NCBI GenBank assembly: GCA_016794425.1
Contig: JAEUHR010000042.1
Span: 80,749-144,748 of the forward strand
Direction of reading: 5' to 3'
DNA: 64,000 bases
Source of the DNA: Planctomycetota bacterium
GTDB lineage: Bacteria; Planctomycetota; UBA1135; UBA2386
The translations under genes were made by a program, and so were the position numbers. The number at the start of each line of letters is the position of its first letter. The first letter of the stretch is position 1. Of the stretch, positions 35,745 through 43,302 are shown piece after piece. The notes under the pieces were generated by a model. That model ran no database searches. It was given only the letters and a program-made list of their open reading frames with translations, and was not told the DNA's origin.

Positions 35745-36815
35745 ATGCCGGAACCCGCTGCTCCGCCGCCGGTCGACGCGCCGCGCCCCAAAGGCGTGCT
35801 GCGGCCGCGGCTCTGGTTCGTGTTGGCCGCGATCGCGGCCGTGCTGGCCGGTCGCGGGCTCGGCTGGTTCGGCGGCGGCCAGGGCCCCGTGGTGCCGCCC
35901 GCTGCGGTGCCGGCGGACCTGCCGGCGGTCGCATCGCCACCGCCGCCGCCGCCGAGGAAAGCCGACGGCGTGGCGAGTGGTGGCGGCGCCGCCGCCACTC
36001 CGGCCCCCGGGCCGGCGAGTTCGGCGCCACCCGCGGCTGCACCGTCGGGTGAGCCGCCGAGCACGCCGCCGGCGGCGGTGCCGGCGCCGCCCGCGGCCGC
36101 GCCCGTCGTCGAACCGGCACCGGCCGCCGTGGCCGATCAGGCCGGCGTCGACGCCGACCGGCTGCACACGCTGCTGTCACTGGTGGCGAGCCGCCGGGCC
36201 GCCGGCGAACTCGGCGCCGCGCTGGCCGCCGTGCAGCGCGCCGCCGCGCTGCCGCTGGCCGCAGCGCAGCGCGAGGCCGTGCAGCAGGCGCAGCAGCAGG
36301 TCGACGGCGCCTGGCACGATGCCTGCGAACGCTTGCAGGCCGCGCTGGCCGAGGGCCGCGTGCTGTTGGTCGCGGCTGTGCTCGACGATCTGCTGCGCGA
36401 TGCCGACGCCGCGTTCGCGGCCCGCTGCGCCGAGCAGCTGCAGCTCGCCGGCGGTGCGCTCGACCGCGCACCCGCGGCCGGACCGCTGCCGTGGCCGGTG
36501 GCGGCACCACTGCCGCGCGACCGCGGCGTGCGCACGCGGCTCGCCGGCGCCGAGGTCACCGGCCGCGTCGTCGACGGGCGCGCCGACCAGGTCACGCTGC
36601 GCGTCGAAACCGAACACGGCGTGACCTTCCCGACCGTGCCGGTGGTGCAGTGCGAACCGACGGTGCCGACTGCCGACGAGGCCGTCGAGCAGGGTTTCGC
36701 GGCCTTGCAGGCCGGCCAGCCGCGGTTGGCCCGCCTGTGGCTCGCAGCGGCACGACGGATCGGTGCGACCGCGGCCACGCCGCGCGCCGAACGGCTCGCG
36801 CAGATCCTGCAGTGA
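35745..36815 (+). CDS. Membrane-anchored protein with Pro/Ala-rich linker, function unknown
   Basis: 356 residues from ATG 35745; a GTG at 35721 is the alternative. An N-terminal Pro-rich tail, one transmembrane helix (about residues 24-44, LWFVLAAIAAVLAGRGLGWF), then a long Pro/Ala/Gly linker (about 48-130) lead to an alpha-helical region (about 135-230). A small C-terminal beta segment (GAEVTGRVVDGRADQVTLRV) is followed by a TPR-like helical pair. No catalytic residues or family were recognised. It may be a scaffold that spans the cell wall or periplasm. It stands 32 bases after the Nudix gene, so it may share its transcript. Confidence 0.7.
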   Translation: MPEPAAPPPVDAPRPKGVLRPRLWFVLAAIAAVLAGRGLGWFGGGQGPVVPPAAVPADLPAVASPPPPPPRKADGVASGGGAAATPAPGPASSAPPAAAPSGEPPSTPPAAVPAPPAAAPVVEPAPAAVADQAGVDADRLHTLLSLVASRRAAGELGAALAAVQRAAALPLAAAQREAVQQAQQQVDGAWHDACERLQAALAEGRVLLVAAVLDDLLRDADAAFAARCAEQLQLAGGALDRAPAAGPLPWPVAAPLPRDRGVRTRLAGAEVTGRVVDGRADQVTLRVETEHGVTFPTVPVVQCEPTVPTADEAVEQGFAALQAGQPRLARLWLAAARRIGATAATPRAERLAQILQ

Positions 36816-36897
36816 CCCCGCAGCGTCCGGCGCGGCGATCTGCAATACTGCCCGAGCGCCGGCGTAGCGCCGGCGTCCCTCCGACCTCGCTCCGACC

Positions 36898-37341
36898 ATG
36901 GCCAGCACCGCCCAGAAGATCACCGTCCGCCACGGCGACCGGAACTTCGGTCCCTATGTCCTCGACGACGTGAACCGCCTGCTCGCCGAGGGGCGCCTGT
37001 CGCACAACGATCTGGCCTGGGTCGAAGGTTCGCCCGAGTGGGTGCGGCTCGGCTACGTGCCGGGCACGATGGCGGTGCCGCCGGTGCGCGGCATGGTCGA
37101 CGGGGAAGCCGTGTCCGATCGGCGCATCGTGCCGGCGTTCCTGCTGGCGTTCTTCCTCGGCGTGTTCGGCGTGCATCGCTTCTACTGCGGCCGCACCGGC
37201 AGCGGCATCGCGATGCTGGTGGTGACCCTGACGCTGATCGGTTCGGTGGTCACGGCGATCTGGGCCACGGTCGACTGGATCCTGATCGTCTGCGGCGTGT
37301 TCCGCGACGGCGAGGGCCGGCGGATCACCGAGTGGACGTGA
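36898..37341 (+). CDS. GYF_2 plus TM2 domain membrane protein
   Basis: 147 residues. Residues 8-55 form a GYF_2-type domain (GDRNFGPYVLDDVNRLL, DLAWVEGSPEWVRL), a small peptide-binding fold common in planctomycetes. Residues ~78-140 form a TM2 domain: two hydrophobic hairpin helices with the signature LGVFGVHRFYCGRTGSGIAM and WATVDWILI. Such proteins sit in the cytoplasmic membrane with the GYF domain in the cytosol; the function is unknown. The 3' end overlaps the convergent antiporter gene by 17 bases. The upstream 82-base gap holds an AATACT hexamer at 36844 but no convincing -35. Confidence 0.88.
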   Translation: MASTAQKITVRHGDRNFGPYVLDDVNRLLAEGRLSHNDLAWVEGSPEWVRLGYVPGTMAVPPVRGMVDGEAVSDRRIVPAFLLAFFLGVFGVHRFYCGRTGSGIAMLVVTLTLIGSVVTAIWATVDWILIVCGVFRDGEGRRITEWT

Positions 37342-39421
37342 CCGGCGCTTCGGCGCGGCGGCCGACCAGCAGCAGGAACGCGGCCATCGCCGAGAGTCCC
37401 GCCAGCAGCGCGAGCGGCCACCAGCCGGGCCCCAGCGTGACCATCGGCAGGTAGCCGAACAGCACGGTCGCGGCGCTGGCCAGCAGCGCATAGGGCAGCT
37501 GCGTGGTGACGTGCGCCAGGTGGTCGCACTGCGCGCCCAACGAGCTGAGCACCGTGGTGTCGCTGATCGGCGAACAGTGGTCGCCGAAGATCGAGCCCTC
37601 GAGCACGGCGGCGATGCAGAGCAGCATCAGCCACGGCCCGCCGCTGGCCGGGTCGCCGAGGAACGCGCCGTCGGTGCCGAGTTCGTGCGCGAGCACGACC
37701 ACGTTCGGCAGCAGGATCGCCATCGTGCCGAAGCTCGTGCCGGTCGCGAACGCGATCGTGCCGGCGGTGGCGAACAGCACGATCGGCAATGCCGCCGGCG
37801 ACAGCGTGTCGCGCACCAGCGTGGCCAGGAACATGCTGGTGCCGAGGTCGTGGCAGACGTGGCCGAGGCTCCAGGCGCAGAACAACACGCCGACCGCCGT
37901 GTAGAGCGCTTTGGTCGACCGCAGCGAGGTCAGCGCGATGTCGGCCGGTCGCATCAGGCGCTGGCCCAGCGTCAGCGCGACCGCGGTGCCGTAGGCGGCC
38001 AGCGACGCCCACAGCAGCGCCAGGTCGCTGTGCGCGTGGGCCAGCAGGTGGCGCACGCGGTCGCCGAACGTCGCCAGCGGCAGCGCGCTCGGTGGCGCGG
38101 CGAGCCCGTTCCACAACATCGCGCCGAGCGTGCCGAACACCAGCACCAGGAACGGCAGCACCGCGTTGCGCGCGCGCTGCGGCGTCTGCGGCTCCGGCCG
38201 CAGCACGGCCTGGTCGACGTCGACGACACCGTGCGCGTGCACGGCCTGCACCGGACCGCTCTGCCGCGCGCGGCGCTCGGCCGCCAGCATCGGCCCGAAG
38301 TCGCGGCGCAGCACCGCGACCAGCACGACGAGGCCCAGCGCGAACAGCGAGTAGTAGCGGAACGGCAGCGACTCGAGGAACACCTCGAACGTGTCGTTGG
38401 CGGTGTAGGGCGTGCCGTTCTCGCGCGTGACCTGCGTCAAGGGCAGCCGGTACTGCGACATCTCGTAGACGACCCAGGTCGAGAACACCGACAGGCCGGC
38501 GACCGGCGCCGCGGTCGAATCGACGATGTAGGCCAGCTTCTCGCGCGACACGCGGCGCCGGTCGGTCAGCGGCCGCATCGCCGTGCCGCACAACAGGCAG
38601 TTCGTGTAGTCGTCGAAGAAGATCAGGATGCCGCAGACGAACGTGCACAGCTGCGCGCTGACCGGGCCGCGCACGTGCCGCTGCAGTCGGCCGACGAGGC
38701 CGTGGATGCCGCCGTTGCGCGTCACGACGCCGACCGTCATGAACAGCAGCGCGACGAACAGCGTGATGTGCAGGTAGAAGTCCTCGAGCACCGACCGCTG
38801 CCACAGCGCGCTGTGCAGGTAGTGCCAGGCGCCGCCGAACACGGCCTTCAGCCAGGGCACGGCGGCGCCGGGCGTCGCGGTCGCGATGTGCGCGATCGCG
38901 CCGGCCAGCCCGCCGACCAGCAGCGAAGCCAGCACCGATCGCGTGACGAACGCGAGGCCGATCGCCAGCACCGCCGGCAGCAGGCTCCAGCGTGACGGGT
39001 ACGGCGCGACCAGGTCCGCTTCGCCGCCGTTCGGCTGCGCGAGCTGCGCCGCGATGCCGCGGTCGCCGGCGCGCACCGCCAGCAGCAGCGTGCCGAGGGT
39101 GGCGTCGACGCGCGTCGGCTGGCCGGCGAGCGTGCGGGCCTGCGCCCACTCGGCGGCCATGCGTTCGTAGCGCTGCTGCTCTTCGCGGCGCCGATCGGCG
39201 TCCTCGATCGGCGGGCTGGTCAGCAGTTCGACCTGCAGCGCCGGAATCCTGCCGTCCCGGTCGCACCACGCTCCCAGCGGCGAATGGTGGTCGTCGAACA
39301 ACCAGTCGCGCACGCGCAGCCAGGCCAGGTGCCGGTGGTGGGCCGGGTCGTGCGGCGTCGGCACCAGTGCGAACGCCACGCCCAGCACCAGGGCGATCAG
39401 GGCACGTGTGCGCAGCGTCAT
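37325..39421 (-). CDS. NhaC-family Na+/H+ antiporter with long N-terminal extension
   Basis: 698 residues from ATG 39421. The membrane core carries the NhaC signatures FGDHCSPISDTTVLSSLGAQ near the C terminus and GILIFFDDYTNCLLCGTAMR in the middle, among about 12 hydrophobic helices. The family exchanges Na+ for H+ or organic solutes. NhaC proteins are usually 450-550 residues. Here an extra region of about 130 residues after the first helix (about 25-150) is hydrophilic and contains helical segments rich in Arg and Glu; it may lie outside the membrane. An in-frame extension to 39490 has no signal. The gene is divergent from the permease gene 92 bases away. Confidence 0.86.
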   Translation of the reverse strand: MTLRTRALIALVLGVAFALVPTPHDPAHHRHLAWLRVRDWLFDDHHSPLGAWCDRDGRIPALQVELLTSPPIEDADRRREEQQRYERMAAEWAQARTLAGQPTRVDATLGTLLLAVRAGDRGIAAQLAQPNGGEADLVAPYPSRWSLLPAVLAIGLAFVTRSVLASLLVGGLAGAIAHIATATPGAAVPWLKAVFGGAWHYLHSALWQRSVLEDFYLHITLFVALLFMTVGVVTRNGGIHGLVGRLQRHVRGPVSAQLCTFVCGILIFFDDYTNCLLCGTAMRPLTDRRRVSREKLAYIVDSTAAPVAGLSVFSTWVVYEMSQYRLPLTQVTRENGTPYTANDTFEVFLESLPFRYYSLFALGLVVLVAVLRRDFGPMLAAERRARQSGPVQAVHAHGVVDVDQAVLRPEPQTPQRARNAVLPFLVLVFGTLGAMLWNGLAAPPSALPLATFGDRVRHLLAHAHSDLALLWASLAAYGTAVALTLGQRLMRPADIALTSLRSTKALYTAVGVLFCAWSLGHVCHDLGTSMFLATLVRDTLSPAALPIVLFATAGTIAFATGTSFGTMAILLPNVVVLAHELGTDGAFLGDPASGGPWLMLLCIAAVLEGSIFGDHCSPISDTTVLSSLGAQCDHLAHVTTQLPYALLASAATVLFGYLPMVTLGPGWWPLALLAGLSAMAAFLLLVGRRAEAPVTSTR

Positions 39422-39513
39422 CGGGGGCGACCGGTCGACGTTGTAGCGCGGCCGCGGTGCCGCTGCACATTTTCGTCGGCGCGTCCGCACCGGCGCCGTA
39501 GCGTTCGCGGGCC

Positions 39514-40899
39514 ATGCAGTCGGGCCAGCTGCAACGTCGTCTCGGTCTCACGTCGGCGATCTCGATCACGGTCGGGGCCGTGATCGGATCCGGCATCTTC
39601 CTGAAGCCGCTCAGCGTCGCGCAGAGCCTGCCCAGCGAGGCGTGGATCCACGCGCTGTGGATCGGGCTCGGGCTCGTGTGCCTGTTCGGCGCGTTCGCGT
39701 ACGCCGAACTCGGCGCGATGTTCCCCGAGGCCGGCGGGCAGTACGCGTTCCTGCGCGAGGGCTGGGGGCGCCTGACCGGCTTCCTCTACGGCTGGACGTT
39801 CTTCTGGGTCATCAACGCGGGCACGGTGACGGCGCTCGCGCTGGCGTTCGCCGAGAACCTGCTGCCGGTGTTCGGGGTCGACATGGCCGCCGAGGCCGAG
39901 CACCCGTTCTGGCTGCGCATCGTGCCGATCGCGATGATCGTCGTGCTGGCGCTGGTCAACCACTTCGGCGTCGTGATCGGCGCGCTGGTGCAGAACGTGT
40001 CGACGTTCGCGAAGCTCGGCGCGCTGGGGTTGATCGTGCTCGGCGGCTTCTTCGCCGCGGGCGCGCCGGCGCCGGCGCCCGGCGTGGCGGCGCCGGCTGC
40101 CGCGACGAGCCTGACCGTGGCCGGGCTGGTCAGCGCGTTCATGGGCATCTTCTGGGCCTACGAGGGCTGGTACCAGATGCCGTTCAACGCCGCCGAACTG
40201 AAGCGGCCCGAACGCAACCTGCCGCTCGGCCTGATCGGCGGCATGGTGATCCTGATCGCGGTCTACCTGTTCGTGAACGTCGTCTACCTGCGCGTCGTGC
40301 CGTTCGCCGAGATGCAGGCGATGCCGGCCGGCACCGCGTCGACGCAGGTCGCGACGCTGACGGTCGCGCGCGTGTTCTCACCCGAGCTCGCCGGCTACCT
40401 GACGCTGCTGATCGCGATCTCGATCTTCGGCGCCGCCAACCCGAACATGCTGTCGTCGCCGCGCGCGTTCTACGCGATGGGGCAGGACGGTCTGGTGCCG
40501 GCCGCGCTGCACCGCGTCAGCCCGCGCTGGGGCACGCCGGTGGTCGCGATCTGGGTGCAGGCCGCGGTCGGCGTGCTGCTGGTGCTGCTGCTCGGCACCT
40601 TCGGCGACACCACCGAGTTCGTCGTCTTCGCCGCGTTCCTGTTCTACGCGCTGACCGTCGCGGCGGTCTATCGTCTGCGGCGCGCGCGGCCCGCCGCCGA
40701 GCGTCCGTACCGCTGCACCGGCTACCCGGTCACGCCGGCGCTGTTCATCGCCGTGGCGGTCGGCTTCGTCGTTGCCGTGCTGCAGGATCCTGCGGCCCAG
40801 AAGAACGCGCTGAAGGGCCTTGCCATCGTGCTCGCCGGGCTGCCGTACTACTTCTGGTGGACGCGGCGGCAGGGTGCCGCCGAGCCGCCGGTGGCGTGA
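39514..40899 (+). CDS. APC-superfamily amino acid permease
   Basis: 461 residues, about 12 transmembrane helices. Hallmarks are the N-terminal GLTSAISITVGAVIGSGIFL with the G-S-G-I-F substrate-binding turn, AYAELGAMFPEAGGQYAFLR in helix 2, and EGWYQMPFNAAELKRPERNL with P-x-R-N-L-P in helix 6. The protein resembles the LAT/SteT group (amino-acid exchangers). It probably moves neutral amino acids across the cytoplasmic membrane; the substrate is not determined. The next gene starts 27 bases later and may be co-transcribed. Confidence 0.9.
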   Translation: MQSGQLQRRLGLTSAISITVGAVIGSGIFLKPLSVAQSLPSEAWIHALWIGLGLVCLFGAFAYAELGAMFPEAGGQYAFLREGWGRLTGFLYGWTFFWVINAGTVTALALAFAENLLPVFGVDMAAEAEHPFWLRIVPIAMIVVLALVNHFGVVIGALVQNVSTFAKLGALGLIVLGGFFAAGAPAPAPGVAAPAAATSLTVAGLVSAFMGIFWAYEGWYQMPFNAAELKRPERNLPLGLIGGMVILIAVYLFVNVVYLRVVPFAEMQAMPAGTASTQVATLTVARVFSPELAGYLTLLIAISIFGAANPNMLSSPRAFYAMGQDGLVPAALHRVSPRWGTPVVAIWVQAAVGVLLVLLLGTFGDTTEFVVFAAFLFYALTVAAVYRLRRARPAAERPYRCTGYPVTPALFIAVAVGFVVAVLQDPAAQKNALKGLAIVLAGLPYYFWWTRRQGAAEPPVA

Positions 40900-40926
40900 C
40901 CGCAGCGGTGCGCTAGAGTCGCGGGC

Positions 40927-41487
40927 ATGTCGGACCTGCAGTTCTCGCTGTTCTTCCTGGCGCTGCTGGTCGGTTACGTGGTGGTGCACCTGCGCCTCGT
41001 GCGCTTCGAGGAGCACCTGCAGAAGCTGACCGGCATCCGTTCGATCGACGACCGCCTGCGCAACCTCGACGAACAGATGCAGCAGCTGATCCAGGTGCTC
41101 GAGAAGTTCGCGCTCGACCGCGTCGAGAAGCGCCTCGACCGCCTGCACGACGACCTCGAAGACCTGCGCGAAGCGACCACCGAGGTGCGCAGTGCAGTGG
41201 TGCAGATCCCGGCTCCGGTCGCGGCAGCGCCGGTGGCCGCGGCGGCCGCGAGTGCGCCCGAACCGGCCGGCGTGCGGGTCGCGGCGCTGGTCGAGAGCCG
41301 CCTGTTGCAGCTCGGCTACGGCAACCTGCAGATCCTGACCGACCTCGCCGGGCTGTCGCAGGACCGCGACGTCGAGGTGCAGGTCGAGTGCGAGCGCAAC
41401 CACATGCCGGTGAAGGGCCGCGTGCTGGTCCGCAACGGCGCCGTGCGCGACGTCGCGCTGCAGACCGTCGCGACGATGTTCCCGTAG
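40927..41487 (+). CDS. Single-pass membrane coiled-coil protein, unknown function
   Basis: 186 residues. A short N-terminal transmembrane helix (about residues 5-22, FSLFFLALLVGYVVVHLRL) precedes a heptad-rich coiled coil (about 25-90: LDEQMQQLIQVLEKFALDRV and so on). An Ala/Pro-rich linker (about 92-115) leads to a small alpha/beta domain (about 118-186) ending in TVATMFP. No family was recognised. It lies just after the permease and converges on the pseudouridine synthase gene. Confidence 0.75.
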   Translation: MSDLQFSLFFLALLVGYVVVHLRLVRFEEHLQKLTGIRSIDDRLRNLDEQMQQLIQVLEKFALDRVEKRLDRLHDDLEDLREATTEVRSAVVQIPAPVAAAPVAAAAASAPEPAGVRVAALVESRLLQLGYGNLQILTDLAGLSQDRDVEVQVECERNHMPVKGRVLVRNGAVRDVALQTVATMFP

Positions 41488-41502
41488 GCAGTCCCGCCGG
41501 AC

Positions 41503-42525
41503 CTAGGCGTCGAGCCAGGTGCGGAACTCGTCCGGCGCCGGGTCGGCGAACGTGCAGCGCTGGCCGGTGTCCGGATGGTCGAACGCGAGTTCCGCCGCGT
41601 GCAGCAGCTGCCGCCCGGGTTCGCCGGCCGGTGCCGCCGACGCGGCGCCACCCTGCTTGACGTGCGCGACGAACGCGAGGTAGTCGGCGTCGGGGCGGCC
41701 GTAGAGCTTGTCGCCGACGATCGGGTGGCCGGCGGCCTCGAGGTGCACGCGGATCTGGTGGGTGCGACCGCTGCGCGGCACGCACCGCAGCAGCGTGCGG
41801 CCGCGACCGACGGCGAGCACCGTGAACGTGGTCGCCGCGGGCTTCGCGGCCCGCGCATCCGGTGCGCAGCTGCGGCGCAGCGCGACCTCGCCGCCGACCG
41901 CGTGGCCGATCGACAGCGTGACCTCGAAGTCGGCGGCGACGACGCCGCGCACGACCGCGACGTAGCCCTTGTGCACGCTGCCGGCCGCGAACTGGCGCCG
42001 CAGTGCGTCGCGCGCCGCCGCGGTGCGTGCGACCACGCACAGCCCGCTGGTCTCGCGGTCGAGCCGGTGCACGAGCTGCAGCGACGGCGACTGCAGTCGC
42101 GTCTGCAGCAGGTGCACGAGCGTGTTGCGCACGAACGGCCCGTCGGCGTGCACCGGCAGGTGGGCGGGCTTGCGCACGACGACGATCGCCGCGTCGTCGT
42201 GCAGCACCGTGATGCGATCGTCGACCGGCGGTTCGGCGTGCGCGCGGTGGTAGACGAGTTGCATGCCGGTCGCGAGGCGCGCCTGCGCCGTCAGCGGGCG
42301 GCCGTCGCAGCGCAGGCGGCCATCGGCGATCTCACGCAGCCACGCCGCGCGATCGTGGTAGGGGAAGCGCTGCAGCAGGTAGTCGAGCAGGGCCTTGCCG
42401 TGTGCCGCGGCGGGCACGCGCGAGCGCAGTTCGAGTTCGTCTGCCGGGGGCACGTCGGCATCGTCGTGCCGACCGCGGTTGCGACCAAGCGCCGGTTGCG
42501 GAACGACGGGGTCGCGGAAGGACAC
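41503..42525 (-). CDS. RluA-family pseudouridine synthase
   Basis: About 340 residues if started at GTG 42525; a GTG at 42453 is also possible and no ATG is near. An N-terminal S4-like segment (LLDYLLQRFPYHDRAAWLRE, DGRLRCDGRPL) precedes the catalytic core. The active-site aspartate is in VHRLDRETSGLCVVARTAAA (motif HRLDxxTSG), and SGRTHQIRVHLEAAGHPIVG with DKLY is the second family motif. These enzymes isomerise specific uridines in rRNA or tRNA. The subfamily is closest to RluA/RluC/RluD by eye, and the target position is not known. The candidate GTG lies in a short tandem repeat. Confidence 0.88.
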   Translation of the reverse strand: MSFRDPVVPQPALGRNRGRHDDADVPPADELELRSRVPAAAHGKALLDYLLQRFPYHDRAAWLREIADGRLRCDGRPLTAQARLATGMQLVYHRAHAEPPVDDRITVLHDDAAIVVVRKPAHLPVHADGPFVRNTLVHLLQTRLQSPSLQLVHRLDRETSGLCVVARTAAARDALRRQFAAGSVHKGYVAVVRGVVAADFEVTLSIGHAVGGEVALRRSCAPDARAAKPAATTFTVLAVGRGRTLLRCVPRSGRTHQIRVHLEAAGHPIVGDKLYGRPDADYLAFVAHVKQGGAASAAPAGEPGRQLLHAAELAFDHPDTGQRCTFADPAPDEFRTWLDA

Positions 42526-42547
42526 TCTCGCCGAAGGACACTCTCGC
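42517..42547. repeat. Two-copy tandem repeat of a 15-base unit
   Basis: GAAGGACACTCTCGC occurs at 42517-42531 and again at 42533-42547, a period of 16 bases. It lies between the PEP-CTERM lipoprotein stop and the RluA-family gene and covers the latter's candidate GTG. It probably reflects slippage or a small duplication. Confidence 0.85.
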
Positions 42548-42559
42548 GGAACGGTCCGG

Positions 42560-42919
42560 TCAGGCTTCGCTCTGGCGGCGACGGCGGCGCAGCAGCGCCA
42601 GGCCCGCGAGGCCGGAACCCACCAGCAGCAGCGTGCTCGGCTCGGGCACGGGCTGCGCACCATCGGTGCCGTCGCCGAACTCACCGGGCAGACCACCGTC
42701 GGTGCCGTCGGGATTCTGGGTCGGGTTGTCGGTCGGCGGCACGACGACCGTGGGCGGCTCGACCGGATCATCCCCCTTGACGACCGGGTCGGTGGACTTC
42801 GTCGGTTCGTTGGTCGGCGCCTGGGGCGAGTCGCCAGAGGCGAACATGCTGCCGCTGTGGTCGGCACAGGCGGCGAGCACGAGGCCGAGACTCAGGGAGA
42901 GGAGCAGATTCAGGCGCAT
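42560..42919 (-). CDS. Lipoprotein carrying a PEP-CTERM sorting signal
   Basis: 119 residues from ATG 42919 (an in-frame ATG 15 bases earlier is less suitable). The N terminus (RLNLLLSLSLGLVLAAC) is a signal peptide ending in a LAAC lipobox, so lipidation at Cys is expected. The middle is an acidic, Pro/Thr-rich linker (about residues 30-85). The C terminus reads PVPEPSTLLLVGSGLAGLAL then LRRRRR: a PEP motif, a hydrophobic helix and a basic tail, the PEP-CTERM signal recognised by exosortase. No folded domain fits in between. The exosortase gene is not in the window. The function is unknown. Confidence 0.85.
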   Translation of the reverse strand: MRLNLLLSLSLGLVLAACADHSGSMFASGDSPQAPTNEPTKSTDPVVKGDDPVEPPTVVVPPTDNPTQNPDGTDGGLPGEFGDGTDGAQPVPEPSTLLLVGSGLAGLALLRRRRRQSEA

Positions 42920-43302
42920 GGTTGGATCGGGCATCGGCGAAGCCGGCGCGAAGATTCAAGCAACCGCCATGCCGATTGGAAGGGGGGCGCTGCGGTCGTG
43001 CGCGCGCGTTCGTGCGCATCAGCGCAAGCGTCGCTCCCAGCGCGCACTCGGTGCGGCGAGCGCGGTCTCGAACTGAGCCTTGGCGCACCGCGGTGGCGCG
43101 CGGCGCCGACGCAACGGTGCGAATGGGCCATCGCAGGCGACGCGATGGCATGCCGCCGTCTGGCGACGCGGACGGTTGCCGAGCCGCCGTGCAGGCGGTG
43201 CATCGGAACGCGCGATCGCATCGGCCGGCGCCGCACACGCTGCGGTGAGCCGCAACCGTGGCGCTTTCCGGACGGTGTCGCGTCGGAAAGACGACGCGCA
43301 GC
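42920..43302. other. Non-coding interval
   Basis: 383 bases between the DUF4388/PQQ gene stop and the PEP-CTERM lipoprotein start. It contains one clear hairpin next to the PQQ gene (listed separately). The open frames here are Arg-rich and show no family or codon signal. No convincing promoter was identified for the lipoprotein gene. Confidence 0.5.
43264..43290 (-). terminator. Candidate terminator of the DUF4388/PQQ gene
   Basis: CTTTCCG pairs with CGGAAAG, with a further inner G-A-C/G-T-C pairing, 12 bases after the minus-strand stop at 43303. No T-tract follows, so termination strength is uncertain. Confidence 0.4.

Noticed and set aside
36870..36885. Repeat GCGCCGGCGT near the GYF-TM2 start, considered as an operator
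   Set aside because: It is short, fully GC and occurs by chance often in this composition. No partner site was found.
42922..43248. A 108-residue plus-strand frame in the gap after the PEP-CTERM gene
   Set aside because: It is Arg-rich with no hydrophobic core or family resemblance, and it lies in a non-coding interval.
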